Below are positions 37,231 through 45,321 of a DNA stretch of 64,000 bases, piece after piece. Numbering within the stretch: position 1 is the first letter of the stretch; the number at the start of each line of letters is the position of its first letter. The stretch comes from Hymenobacter arizonensis (GTDB lineage Bacteria; Bacteroidota; Bacteroidia; Cytophagales; Hymenobacteraceae): NCBI RefSeq assembly GCF_900115775.1, contig NZ_FOXS01000004.1:62001-126000 (forward strand), written 5' to 3'. The notes below the pieces were generated by a model that made no database searches, was not told the DNA's origin, and was given only the letters and a program-made list of their open reading frames with translations. The translations under genes and the position numbers were made by a program.

Positions 37231-37284
37231 GACGTTTGTCCGCGCCAGCCGCCTGTTGGTCATTGAAGCTCCCCGGTTGGTCAT
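37231..37284. promoter_or_regulatory. three LytTR-type binding repeats, 21-bp phased
   Basis: GTTTGTC (37234), GTTGGTC (37255) and GTTGGTC (37276) are direct repeats with starts exactly 21 bp apart. Each fits the GTTN[AG][TG] core of LytTR sites (AgrA-like), which pair at this spacing. They lie between the LytS/LytTR operon (start 37179, minus) and the ABC ATPase gene (start 37542, plus). Nothing else is recognised in the 362-bp gap except the -7 candidate at 37184-37191. Confidence 0.65.
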
Positions 37285-37541
37285 ATAGAAAGTGGAAGGG
37301 CTGGGCCAAAACCGACATTTGAGCTATTCATCCGTCGCAGGGCTGGGTCGCGCCGCACCGGAAGCTTGGTTTGAAGCAGTTGCACTTCTTATATCTAGTA
37401 TATTGCAAAGCAACTATGCTGCTGTTTTCTTCATCTGTAGCTGCGAATTGTAATGCTAATGGCAATCGTGCGATTTATGATTTTAACTACGAACTGCCCC
37501 GTTCACTAACGTTTTTTCTAACTCACCTTTTTGCAAATAAG

Positions 37542-38444
37542 ATGGCTCTCACCATTACCAACCTCTCCAAAACCTACCCCAATGGGACGCAGGCGCTCAA
37601 AAACGTCAGCCTGGACATCCCCACGGGCATGTTTGGCCTGCTCGGCCCCAACGGCGCCGGCAAAAGCTCGCTAATGCGCACCATTGCCACGCTGCAGGAC
37701 GCCGACACGGGCTCCATTCACCTCGACGACATCGACGTGCTGCGCGACAAAGAGGCCGTGCGGCGCGTGCTGGGCTACCTGCCCCAGGAGTTTGGCGTGT
37801 ACCCCAGCGTGAGTGCCGAGGAGTTGCTCGACCATTTTGCCACCCTCAAAGGCATTGCCAACAGCAAGGAGCGCAAGGAAATGGTGGCCGCCCTGCTGCA
37901 CCAAACCAACCTCTACGACGTGCGCAAAAAGCACGTGGGCGGCTACTCCGGCGGCATGAAGCAGCGCTTCGGCATCGCCCAGGCCCTGCTCGGCAACCCC
38001 AAGCTCATCATCGTGGACGAACCCACCGCCGGCCTCGACCCCGCCGAGCGCAACCGCTTCCACAACCTGCTGAGCGAGATTGGCGAGAACCTGGTGGTTA
38101 TCCTCAGCACGCACATCGTGTCCGACGTGTCAGACCTGTGCCGCCACATGGCCATCATCAACAAAGGCGAGGTGCTGCTCAACGGCGACCCCCTCACGGT
38201 GATGAACAACCTGCGCGGCAAAATATGGCGCAAGCTCATCGAGAAAGCCGAATTGCCCGCTCTGCAGTCGGCCACGCAGGTTATCAGCTCGCGGCTGTTT
38301 GCCGGCAAAACCGTGGTGCACGTCCTGGCCGATTCTTCGCCGGACAGCGGGTTTGAAATTGTGAATCCGGACCTGGAAGACGTGTATTTCTCGGAAATTA
38401 AGAACTATGAGTTGAAAAGTAAAAGCGGGGCAGTAGCTGCTTAG
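37542..38444 (+). CDS. ABC transporter ATP-binding protein
   Basis: A 300-residue ATPase. Walker A is GPNGAGKSS near residues 35-43, the Q-loop region YLPQEFGVYPSVSAEELLDHF, the signature YSGGMKQRFGIAQALL, Walker B LIIVDEPTAGLDP and the H-loop LSTHIVSD. The last 70 residues form a family-specific extension. The ATG at 37542 gives the standard MALTITNLSKTYPNG; the upstream frame lacks similarity. Its partner is the permease/M1 peptidase fusion 133 bp downstream, beyond a palindromic element. Confidence 0.95.
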   Translation: MALTITNLSKTYPNGTQALKNVSLDIPTGMFGLLGPNGAGKSSLMRTIATLQDADTGSIHLDDIDVLRDKEAVRRVLGYLPQEFGVYPSVSAEELLDHFATLKGIANSKERKEMVAALLHQTNLYDVRKKHVGGYSGGMKQRFGIAQALLGNPKLIIVDEPTAGLDPAERNRFHNLLSEIGENLVVILSTHIVSDVSDLCRHMAIINKGEVLLNGDPLTVMNNLRGKIWRKLIEKAELPALQSATQVISSRLFAGKTVVHVLADSSPDSGFEIVNPDLEDVYFSEIKNYELKSKSGAVAA

Positions 38445-38451
38445 AGTCGTT

Positions 38452-38571
38452 GTCATGCTGACGAAGGAAGCATCTTATCACGGCTGCTTTTGTCAGGACT
38501 ACTTCTGCAGATACCATTACTAACCCGCGCGGTCCGGACGTGATAAGGTCCTACGCTGCGCTCAGGATGAC
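38452..38571. repeat. chimeric GTCAT-type palindromic element, ABC ATPase|permease
   Basis: The left arm is the TGCT/AGCA type (GTCATGCTGACGAAGGAAGC) and the right arm is the TCCT/AGGA type (ends CTCAGGATGAC). The two arms do not match each other, yet each keeps its own internal pairing. The element ends only 6 nt before the permease ATG. Confidence 0.85.
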
Positions 38572-38577
38572 AACCAC

Positions 38578-41500
38578 ATGTTTCTCCCCATACTTCTTTT
38601 CGAACTGAAATACCGGCTCAAACGGCCGGCAACTTGGATATACTTTGCCGTCCTTTTCCTGATGGCCTTTCTGCTTGTGACGGCCGCTGGTGGCGGTTTC
38701 GGTACGGGCGTGAACGTGTCGCTGGGCGGCGACGGGCAAGCGGTGAAAATCAACTCGCCGTTTTCGGTGAGCATCACCGTGGCCATTCTCAGCGTGTTTG
38801 GCGTCATCATCGCCTCGTCGCTCATGGGCAACCCCGTGTACCGCGACTTCGAGTACCGCACGCATCCGCTGTTCTACACCACGCCCATCAGCAAAATCGG
38901 CTACTTGGGCGGGCGCTTTCTGGGTTCTTATCTCATTGCGGTGCTCGTGTTCAGCGGCATTGGCTTTGGGGCCGGTGTGGCCAGCATTATGCCCTGGGTC
39001 GAGGCCGACCGGTTTCTGGCGGCCACCCCTTCAGGTACTTACGTGTGGCCCTACCTCATGATAGTGCTGCCGAATCTGCTGTTTAGTGGGGCTATTTTCT
39101 TTACCATGGCCACGCTCACGCGCAACATCCTCAGTACCTACATCGGGGCCGTGGTGCTGCTGGTGGCTTACCTGGTGGCTTCAGCCTACCTCGAAGACCT
39201 GAAAAACGAGCACCTCGCCGCCGCGCTCGATGCCTTTGGCCTTGGGGCCCTCACCCTCACCACCCGCTACTGGACGTCGGTGGAGAAGAACACCCAGCTG
39301 GTGCCGTTTTCCAGCTACATTATTCTCAACCGGGCCGTGTGGCTGAGCCTGGGGCTAGGGCTGCTGGCGTTCTGCTACGCCCGCTTCCGGTTTTCGGCCC
39401 TGGCCTCGGAGAAGGTATCGAAGAAAGCCCGGCGCGCGTCGGCCGCTGATGCCGACGCACTGGCAGAGACCGAAACGGCGGGCCGCGGCCTGACCGGCGG
39501 GCTGCGCCTGCCGCGCGTGACGCAGGTGTTTTCCGGTTCCATGAGCGTCAGCCAGTGGTGGAGTCTCACCAAGCTGGAGTTCCGCGGCATTGTGCGCAGC
39601 CGCTACTTTGCGGCCATTGCGGGCGCGGGCGTCATCTTCCTGCTGGCCACGGCTTCGCAGGTTGGTAAGACTTTCGATACGCCTACCTACCCGGTCACAA
39701 GCGAGGTCCTGCAGCTGTCGCTGGGCTCGTTCTTTCTGTTTTTGCTGGCCATCATCATTTTCTACAGCGGCGAGCTGGTGTGGCGCGAGCGGCAAGCGGG
39801 CGTGGCCCAGATTGCCGACGCCGTGCCGGTGCCCAGCTGGGTGCCCTTCCTGAGCAAGCTGGCCGCGCTGTGGCTGGTGCAGGTGGTGCTGCTGGTCATA
39901 GTGATGCTCTGTGGCCTGGTTATTCAGACCTTCAAAGGGTATTTCAACTACGAAATCGGCTTGTACCTCCAAGCCCTGTTCTTGTACCAACTGCCCTTCC
40001 TCATGCTGATGTGCGTGCTGGCCATGGTGACGCAGGTAGTAGTGAACAACAAGTACCTCGGCTTCGCCGTGATGGTGCTGTACTACGTGGCCAATATTTT
40101 CCGGGGGCAAATCGGCCTGGGGCACCGCCTGCTAGGCTTTGGCGGTGGCTCCAACCCCGGGCCGTACTCAGCCATGAATGGCTACGGCCACTTCCTGCCC
40201 GCCTTCTGGTGGACCAAGCTGTTGTTTGTAGGCGTGGCCCTATTGCTGGTGCTGGCCGCTACGCTGCTGTGGGTGCGTGGCACCGACACCACCGGCCGCT
40301 TACGCGAAGCCAGCCGCCGCTGGGGTACAGGCAGCACGGCCACGCTGGCGCTGGGCCTGCTCATTAGCCTGGGCGCGGGTTCTTATATTTTCTATAACAC
40401 CAACGTGCTCAACGAGTACCGGAGCCCCAAGGCCGGCGAGAAGCGCCAAGTGGCCTACGAGCAGCAGTACCGCCGCTACAAAGACGTGCCTCAGCCACGC
40501 ATCACATCTGTCAGCCTAAATACCGACATTTACCCCAGCACCCGCGCGGTAGAGTTCAACGGTCAGTATATGCTCGTGAACAAGCAGGCGCGGGCCCTGG
40601 ACACGGTTATCGTGAGCATTCCCGTGGAGCAGCACCCCCGCGTGCGGGCCCTGACGCTGGGCGCACCTGGCCAAGCCACCCTGGCCCTGAACGATACCAC
40701 TTTTGGCTTTCGCATCTACCGCCTGGCCAAACCGCTGGCCCCCGGCGACTCGCTGCCCCTAACTATGAACCTGTTCTACCAGGAGCGCGGCTTCCCTAAT
40801 GCGGGTTCCAACACTGACATTGTGCACAACGGCACTTTCGTCAGCAGCAACTACTTGCCTGGCCTGGGCTACCGCGAAGGCGCCGAGCTCAGCGGCGACC
40901 AGGACCGCAAGAACTACGGCCTCAAGCCCAAGCCCCGCATGCCCAAGTTCGATGATGTGAAGGGCCGCCAGAACACCTACATCAGCAACGATGCCGACTG
41001 GATTCGCTTCCAGACCACTGTCAGCACCGAAGCCGACCAGACGGCCATCGCCCCCGGCTACCTCCAGAAGGAGTGGGTGAAGGACGGCCGCCGCTACTTC
41101 ACTTACGTGATGGACCGGCCCATGCTCAACTTCTATACCTTCCTCTCGGCCCGCTATAAGGAGTACAAAGACCAGTGGGTGGACACTGCCGGCCAGCGCA
41201 CCATTCCCATCACCATCTATTACCAGCCGGGCCACGAGTATAACCTCAAGCGCATGGCCGAAGGCGCCAAAGACGCCCTGGCCTACTGCTCCAAGAACTT
41301 CTCGCCCTACCAGCACCAACAGCTGCGCATTCTAGAGTTTCCGCAGTACCAGAGCTTTGCCCAAAGCTTTGCCAACACGGTGCCCTTTTCCGAGAGCATC
41401 GGCTTCGTGGCCAACGTGAACGACAACGACCCCGAGGACCTGAACTACCCCTACTACGTGACCGCCCACGAGGTGGCGCACCAGTGGTGGGCGCACCAGG

Positions 41501-42246
41501 TCATTGGCGGCGCCGTGCAGGGCAGCACACTCATGTCGGAGGCGCTGGCCGAGTACTCGGCCCTCATGGTGCTCAACCACCACAACGGCCCCAGTGCCAT
41601 GCAGCATTTCCTCAAGTTCGACATGCGGCGCTACCTCTCAGGACGCGCCTTCGAGCAGAAGAAAGAAGTGCCGTTGGGCTTGGTCGAGAACCAGCAGTAC
41701 ATCCATTACGCCAAGGGCTCGGTGGTGATGTATGCCCTGCAGGACTACCTGGGCGAGTCAACCCTGAACAACGCCCTGAAAAAGTATGTGGCCGCGGTGG
41801 CCTTCCAGCAGCCGCCCTACACCAACTCGCCGGAGTTCATCGGCTACCTGCGCCGGGCCGCGCCCGATTCGCTTCAGCCCTTCCTCACCGATTTGTTTGA
41901 GCGAATCACGCTCTATGATAACCGCGTGACGGCCGCTACCAGCAAGAAGCTGCCCGACGGCCGCTACCAGGTCGATTTCACGGTGAAGAGCGCTAAGTTC
42001 TACTCCGACAGCCTCGGCAACCAGCGCCCCGCCGACCAAACCCGCGACGCCCTGCCCGTGGCCATCTTCCCGGAGCTGGGCAAGGATAAGAAGCCCGTGC
42101 CCCCGCTGCTGCTCATCAAGCGCCGGCTTCGTACTGGCGACAACAAGCTCAGCTTCGTTGTAGACAAAAAGCCGGCTTCGGTGGCCGTCGACCCCTACCA
42201 CCTTATCATCGACCGCCAGCTCGACGACAATACCAAAGAGCTGTAG
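38578..42246 (+). CDS. ABC transporter permease fused to M1 family aminopeptidase
   Basis: A 1222-residue fusion. Residues 1 to about 620 form two ABC-2-type permease halves with about 12 hydrophobic segments. The extracytoplasmic C-terminal half is an M1 metallopeptidase domain with zinc motif HEVAHQWWAH (His964, Glu965, His968). The next conserved Glu (SEALAEY) lies 20 residues after the second His, one more than in classical M1 enzymes. The GxMEN exopeptidase motif is not seen; the expected region reads FPQYQSFAQSFANTVPFSESIGF. Fusions of this kind recur in Bacteroidota but lack a defined function. It forms a transporter with the upstream ATPase. Confidence 0.93.
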   Translation: MFLPILLFELKYRLKRPATWIYFAVLFLMAFLLVTAAGGGFGTGVNVSLGGDGQAVKINSPFSVSITVAILSVFGVIIASSLMGNPVYRDFEYRTHPLFYTTPISKIGYLGGRFLGSYLIAVLVFSGIGFGAGVASIMPWVEADRFLAATPSGTYVWPYLMIVLPNLLFSGAIFFTMATLTRNILSTYIGAVVLLVAYLVASAYLEDLKNEHLAAALDAFGLGALTLTTRYWTSVEKNTQLVPFSSYIILNRAVWLSLGLGLLAFCYARFRFSALASEKVSKKARRASAADADALAETETAGRGLTGGLRLPRVTQVFSGSMSVSQWWSLTKLEFRGIVRSRYFAAIAGAGVIFLLATASQVGKTFDTPTYPVTSEVLQLSLGSFFLFLLAIIIFYSGELVWRERQAGVAQIADAVPVPSWVPFLSKLAALWLVQVVLLVIVMLCGLVIQTFKGYFNYEIGLYLQALFLYQLPFLMLMCVLAMVTQVVVNNKYLGFAVMVLYYVANIFRGQIGLGHRLLGFGGGSNPGPYSAMNGYGHFLPAFWWTKLLFVGVALLLVLAATLLWVRGTDTTGRLREASRRWGTGSTATLALGLLISLGAGSYIFYNTNVLNEYRSPKAGEKRQVAYEQQYRRYKDVPQPRITSVSLNTDIYPSTRAVEFNGQYMLVNKQARALDTVIVSIPVEQHPRVRALTLGAPGQATLALNDTTFGFRIYRLAKPLAPGDSLPLTMNLFYQERGFPNAGSNTDIVHNGTFVSSNYLPGLGYREGAELSGDQDRKNYGLKPKPRMPKFDDVKGRQNTYISNDADWIRFQTTVSTEADQTAIAPGYLQKEWVKDGRRYFTYVMDRPMLNFYTFLSARYKEYKDQWVDTAGQRTIPITIYYQPGHEYNLKRMAEGAKDALAYCSKNFSPYQHQQLRILEFPQYQSFAQSFANTVPFSESIGFVANVNDNDPEDLNYPYYVTAHEVAHQWWAHQVIGGAVQGSTLMSEALAEYSALMVLNHHNGPSAMQHFLKFDMRRYLSGRAFEQKKEVPLGLVENQQYIHYAKGSVVMYALQDYLGESTLNNALKKYVAAVAFQQPPYTNSPEFIGYLRRAAPDSLQPFLTDLFERITLYDNRVTAATSKKLPDGRYQVDFTVKSAKFYSDSLGNQRPADQTRDALPVAIFPELGKDKKPVPPLLLIKRRLRTGDNKLSFVVDKKPASVAVDPYHLIIDRQLDDNTKEL

Positions 42247-42264
42247 CTTCGGCTGCTTTGATAC

Positions 42265-42302
42265 TAAAAATGCCCCGACCGCAACGGTCGGGGCATTTTT
42301 TC
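42265..42302 (+). terminator. terminator after the permease/M1 gene
   Basis: AAAAATGCCCCGACC / GGTCGGGGCATTTTT perfect hairpin and T run, 19 nt past the stop. Confidence 0.88.
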
Positions 42303-42339
42303 TTACTGCTGCTCACACTGCTGGAGTCTGCGCGTCTGC

Positions 42340-42897
42340 CTACAATTGGCGCAGGGTGCGCTTCACCTGGCGTTGGGCCGTCTTCGAATAAGCTTTCATT
42401 TGCTGGCGGCGCGCAACTTTGATTTCCTGCACGGTGGTCAGCTCAACCGTAGTCGACTGGTCGGCTGGCGAAACAGTCTTGGTTTCGTCGGCAAAGCCAG
42501 CATAGCTAACCAGCAATTTCACCGGTGCGCTATTGGTTGTCAAGGTCAGGCTGAATGCGCCGTTGGCATCGGTGACCGCGCTGAGCTGCGTGCCTATCAC
42601 TTCCACCACTGCACCCGGCAGGGCACCTTGGGGACTTACCACATAGCCCACAAAAACTTTGGGAGACTCTTTAAACGCTTCGACAATGGCTTTCTCCCGG
42701 TTCTCTTTAACAACTACTTTGTTCGCCGCCAGCTTCTTCACCGGCTTGCCGGGGCCATCGTTGCCCTTGCTGGCGGAAGTCCGCATCCACCATTTAGCAT
42801 TGATGAAAGAAGTCTCATTCGAACGAGCATCCACACTGTTTTCAATCAGGAATACCATGAGCAGGGAAGCGGCGATAAAGAGCAAAGAGAAGCGCAT
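42340..42897 (-). CDS. exported carboxypeptidase-regulatory-like protein
   Basis: A 185-residue protein. An N-terminal signal (MRFSLLFIAASLLMVFLIENSVDA) is followed by a basic spacer and one CarboxypepD_reg-like Ig domain: VFVGYVVSPQGALPGAVVEVIGTQLSAVTDANGAFSLTLTTNSAPVKLLVSYAGFADETKTV. The Arg/Lys-rich C-terminus (KVARRQQMKAYSKTAQRQVKRTLRQL) is unusual. The neighbour at 43185-43598 is a smaller relative with a near-identical promoter core, so these look like duplicated, co-regulated genes. Function unknown. Confidence 0.78.
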   Translation of the reverse strand: MRFSLLFIAASLLMVFLIENSVDARSNETSFINAKWWMRTSASKGNDGPGKPVKKLAANKVVVKENREKAIVEAFKESPKVFVGYVVSPQGALPGAVVEVIGTQLSAVTDANGAFSLTLTTNSAPVKLLVSYAGFADETKTVSPADQSTTVELTTVQEIKVARRQQMKAYSKTAQRQVKRTLRQL

Positions 42898-42946
42898 GGT
42901 GCTAAAGAAAAAAAGGTAGCCAGTATCTTGATTTTATTGAACGATA

Positions 42947-42954
42947 CAAACTTA
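42947..42954 (-). promoter_or_regulatory. -7 element TAAGTTTG for the 42.3-kb exported protein
   Basis: The minus strand reads TAAGTTTG-TATCGTTCAA, almost identical to the element upstream of the paralogue at 43.6 kb. The leader is about 50 nt. Confidence 0.55.
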
Positions 42955-43066
42955 GTATTGTAAATATTAAGGTTAAAGCTTCATTCGTTCAAAGTTTGAA
43001 TTTCACCGGTCAATGATTGATTTGGCCAGGTAAATGAAATCCAGTCATTAAGCACTGGCTTTGATG

Positions 43067-43105
43067 CAATAAAAAACCCTGGTCCGTAGGGCCAGGGCTT
43101 TTAGG
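43067..43105 (-). terminator. terminator after the 43.2-kb exported protein
   Basis: CCCTGG..CCAGGG hairpin followed on the minus strand by TTTTTTATT, about 80 nt past the stop at 43185. Confidence 0.75.
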
Positions 43106-43184
43106 CTAAGGAAAGGATGGACAGAAAAAAGGCGGGTAAACCTTAAGAAAATGTGTTTTGGTATGGAAGAGGGCGTGTAATAAG

Positions 43185-43598
43185 CTATTTTTTGACCACG
43201 GTTTTGGGGCGGAGAAGGTAGACCGAACCCATGGCTTGCACGGGCGCCATCGTTACCACTTCTTCATGCAAGCCACCGTAGCTGCACGTGAGTTGTACCA
43301 CTTTGGCTGTAGTGGGCACGCGGAGTTCAAATTCACCTTCCGAGTTGGTAACAACTACAATCTGAGTGCCGTGCAGCCACACAGTAGCGCCGGGCAAAGC
43401 CCCGTTGGCATCCTGCACCACGCCATGCACTAGTTTGTAGGTAGGGGCTTTGGGCGTTTCGTCGGCCTCCGTCGCGGCGCCTTTCATGGGGCTGGATACG
43501 CGGTGAAAAGCGTACTGTGCCTGGCTCGGGGTAGCGCTGAAAAGGAACCCAACGACTGCGATGGCAAAGACTTGACGGAAGAGGGTACGCGTTTGCAC
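43185..43598 (-). CDS. small exported carboxypeptidase-regulatory-like protein
   Basis: A 137-residue protein with a signal peptide (FRQVFAIAVVGFLFSATPSQAQ) and a single Ig-like CarboxypepD_reg domain: HGVVQDANGALPGATVWLHGTQIVVVTNSEGEFELRVPTTAKVVQLTCSYGGLHEEVVTM. It ends in a short basic tail (RPKTVVKK). The layout matches the neighbouring 185-residue protein. Domains like this usually sit at the N-terminus of TonB receptors; here one stands alone. Function unknown. Confidence 0.78.
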   Translation of the reverse strand: MQTRTLFRQVFAIAVVGFLFSATPSQAQYAFHRVSSPMKGAATEADETPKAPTYKLVHGVVQDANGALPGATVWLHGTQIVVVTNSEGEFELRVPTTAKVVQLTCSYGGLHEEVVTMAPVQAMGSVYLLRPKTVVKK

Positions 43599-43623
43599 TA
43601 CTTTGATGTTGAATTGAACGATG

Positions 43624-43656
43624 CAAACTTACAATGGTAACATACCATTTTCCAAA
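43624..43656 (-). promoter_or_regulatory. promoter (TTTG-21-TAAGTTTG) for the 43.2-kb exported protein
   Basis: The minus strand has TTTG at 43656-43653, a spacer of about 21 nt, then TAAGTTTG at 43631-43624. Both boxes fit the Bacteroidota consensus. The -7 box and the following CATCGTTCAA are shared with the paralogue at 42.9 kb. Confidence 0.65.
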
Positions 43657-43730
43657 TATTGTTTCTCAACAAACTCATTTTATTTCTAAGATAAACGCAA
43701 ACTGAGTCCATTGGCTAAATTCCATTAAAC

Positions 43731-43765
43731 AAAATCGCCCCTGCGTATGTGACGCAAGGGCGATT
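43731..43765 (-). terminator. terminator after the sdpR-sdpI operon
   Basis: AATCGCCC..GGGCGATT hairpin with an inner TGCGT/ACGCA pair, followed on the minus strand by TTTTG. Confidence 0.7.
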
Positions 43766-43848
43766 CGGACAAATCAGGGTGCTGAGCACTACAACGGCTG
43801 AACACCCTTTTAATATGAGTCTATTGCCTTAAAAACAAGTTATTTAGT

Positions 43849-44517
43849 TCAGTTGGCTGGCTCTCGGAATCGTTCTTCCCGGCGAAAAGCGAGATAGGAG
43901 TAGGCGTAGCAAAAGCCTGCCGTACCCAGCACTAAGGTCAGCACCAGGGGCTGCATCCAGGCTAGGGGCAGCACAAGGGCCAACCCAGCCATCAGCAGGC
44001 CTGACACAAAAAAGAGTCTGCCGCCCACGCGGTGGGTGCGTGCCCACACCGTGGGGCTCTCCAGTGTCCAGGGGGTGCGAATGCCCACAAAATAGTTGGG
44101 CTGCACGGTGCCAAGGTAGTTGCCCAGCAGCGCGAAAAACAAGCCCACTCCCACCAGCAGGGCCCTGCCATTGCCAGCACCGGGGTGCAGAGCCGTATAC
44201 AGGCTGTAGCAAGCAACGGCGCTAGTCAGTGCCACCAGCGCCAGGCGCAGTTTCTGGAAGTTCACCGTGCTGGTGTCGAATCGGCGCTTGGGGTCGAGGA
44301 GGGGGAGGGCTGTGAGGAGGGCCGCAAGACCTACGGGCAGCGCCGAGGTGATAAGCCATATGTTGGCGCGGCTGGTGAAGCCGTTGGGAGTACCATCGGT
44401 TCCGAAGTGCGTGGGTACCTGCTCGGGCAACTGGAGCCACGCATAAAGCAGATACACCGTGGGCAATACCAGTAGCACTAGCGTGAGTAGTTGCCAGGGA
44501 AGCAGGTTCTTTTTCAT
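43849..44517 (-). CDS. SdpI family membrane protein (DUF1648)
   Basis: A 222-residue membrane protein with about six hydrophobic segments. The N-terminal DUF1648 part has LLYAWLQLPEQVPTHFGTDGTPNGFTSR. The SdpI core is YFVGIRTPWTLESPTVWARTHRVGGRLFFVSGL. In Bacillus subtilis, SdpI gives immunity to the SdpC toxin and recruits the repressor SdpR to the membrane. The gene follows an SdpR-type repressor gene by 32 bp. No toxin gene resembling SdpC is visible in the window, so this may be an orphan immunity and signalling pair. Confidence 0.87.
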   Translation of the reverse strand: MKKNLLPWQLLTLVLLVLPTVYLLYAWLQLPEQVPTHFGTDGTPNGFTSRANIWLITSALPVGLAALLTALPLLDPKRRFDTSTVNFQKLRLALVALTSAVACYSLYTALHPGAGNGRALLVGVGLFFALLGNYLGTVQPNYFVGIRTPWTLESPTVWARTHRVGGRLFFVSGLLMAGLALVLPLAWMQPLVLTLVLGTAGFCYAYSYLAFRREERFREPAN

Positions 44518-44549
44518 GACAAAAGAGTGAAAAAATGCAGAATGAAGGA

Positions 44550-44804
44550 TTAAGACTTGAATTGGTAAAGCCAGCCCAGCAGCTCGTCGAACACGGTCAT
44601 GTTCAGGGTGTAGACCACAAACTGGCCTTGCTTTTCGCTTGTGACAAGCTCGGCCTGGCGAAGCAGGTCGAGGTGGTGGCTGATGGTGGGCGCGGAAAAC
44701 TGGAACTGCTCGGCAATGGCCCCGGCGGTGGCTGGCCCATTGCGCAGCCGCTCCAGGATGGCGCGCCGCGTCGGGTCATTTAGGGCTTTAAAGAGGGCGT
44801 TCAT
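44550..44804 (-). CDS. SdpR-type autorepressor (ArsR family)
   Basis: An 84-residue winged-helix repressor: MNALFKALNDPTRRAILERL, then GPATAGAIAEQFQFSAPTISHHLDLLRQAELVTSEKQGQFVVYTLNMTVFDELLGWLYQF. No metal-binding cysteines are present. A palindrome TTAGGCAAATGTCTAA lies 16 nt upstream of the start, a likely autoregulatory operator. The gene is first in an operon with the sdpI-type gene, the arrangement known from B. subtilis, where SdpI sequesters SdpR. Confidence 0.88.
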   Translation of the reverse strand: MNALFKALNDPTRRAILERLRNGPATAGAIAEQFQFSAPTISHHLDLLRQAELVTSEKQGQFVVYTLNMTVFDELLGWLYQFKS

Positions 44805-44820
44805 GGTGATGTTTCAATGA

Positions 44821-44836
44821 TTAGGCAAATGTCTAA
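44821..44836. promoter_or_regulatory. ArsR-type operator upstream of the sdpR gene
   Basis: TTAGGCAAATGTCTAA is a 16-bp palindrome (one mismatch in each half at the G/T position) just upstream of the repressor start. Its symmetry and position fit autorepression. Confidence 0.6.
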
Positions 44837-44848
44837 ATAATTTCGGAA

Positions 44849-44883
44849 TAAAAAAGCGCGGCCTCATGGGGAAAGGCCGCGCT
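44849..44883 (-). terminator. terminator after the small membrane protein gene
   Basis: AGCGCGGCC..GGCCGCGCT hairpin with an A run on the left (T run on the minus strand), about 58 nt past the stop at 44941. Confidence 0.8.
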
Positions 44884-44940
44884 GCTAAAATAAAATTCTG
44901 AGTAGCGTGATAGCAACAAGGATGTAGAAAGCCAAGCGGC

Positions 44941-45321
44941 TTAAGCCGGCTGCTTCACTTCGGATGCTGCGGCGGGTTCGGGGCGACGCATAAAGCCCAT
45001 GCTGCAGCGCTGCTGCATCTGCTGCCGGAACTTCTCACGTTCCTCATCGCTGAGGTTTTCCATGCGGCCGGCCATGCGCTGCTGCCAGGCTTTGCGGCGC
45101 CGGGCCCAGTCGCCGGGCTGCCCGCCCCGGAAGCCGCCAAACAAAATGCGGCTCAGCACCAGCAAGCCCAGGGTTTGGACGGCCGTGATGGACGGACCGT
45201 TGAAAATTTCGGGCACCAACCAGTTCCACAGGTACTGGGTGACAAACACCGCGGCCGCGATGAACAAGGCCGCGAAGAGAAAAAAGCGGAGGCCGCGAAG
45301 CAGCCAGAATTTACGGTCCAT
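44941..45321 (-). CDS. hypothetical two-helix membrane protein
   Basis: A 126-residue protein that I do not recognise. Two hydrophobic segments (FLFAALFIAAAVFVTQYLWNWLV and AVQTLGLLVLSRILFGGF) are followed by a basic, Arg/Gln-rich segment with WARRRKAWQQRMAGRMENLSDEEREKFRQQMQQRC. The start at 45321 (MDRKFWLLRG) is preferred to a longer frame. It lies 107 bp downstream of an ECF sigma factor gene on the same strand and may be co-regulated. An anti-sigma role is possible from position only. Confidence 0.65.
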   Translation of the reverse strand: MDRKFWLLRGLRFFLFAALFIAAAVFVTQYLWNWLVPEIFNGPSITAVQTLGLLVLSRILFGGFRGGQPGDWARRRKAWQQRMAGRMENLSDEEREKFRQQMQQRCSMGFMRRPEPAAASEVKQPA

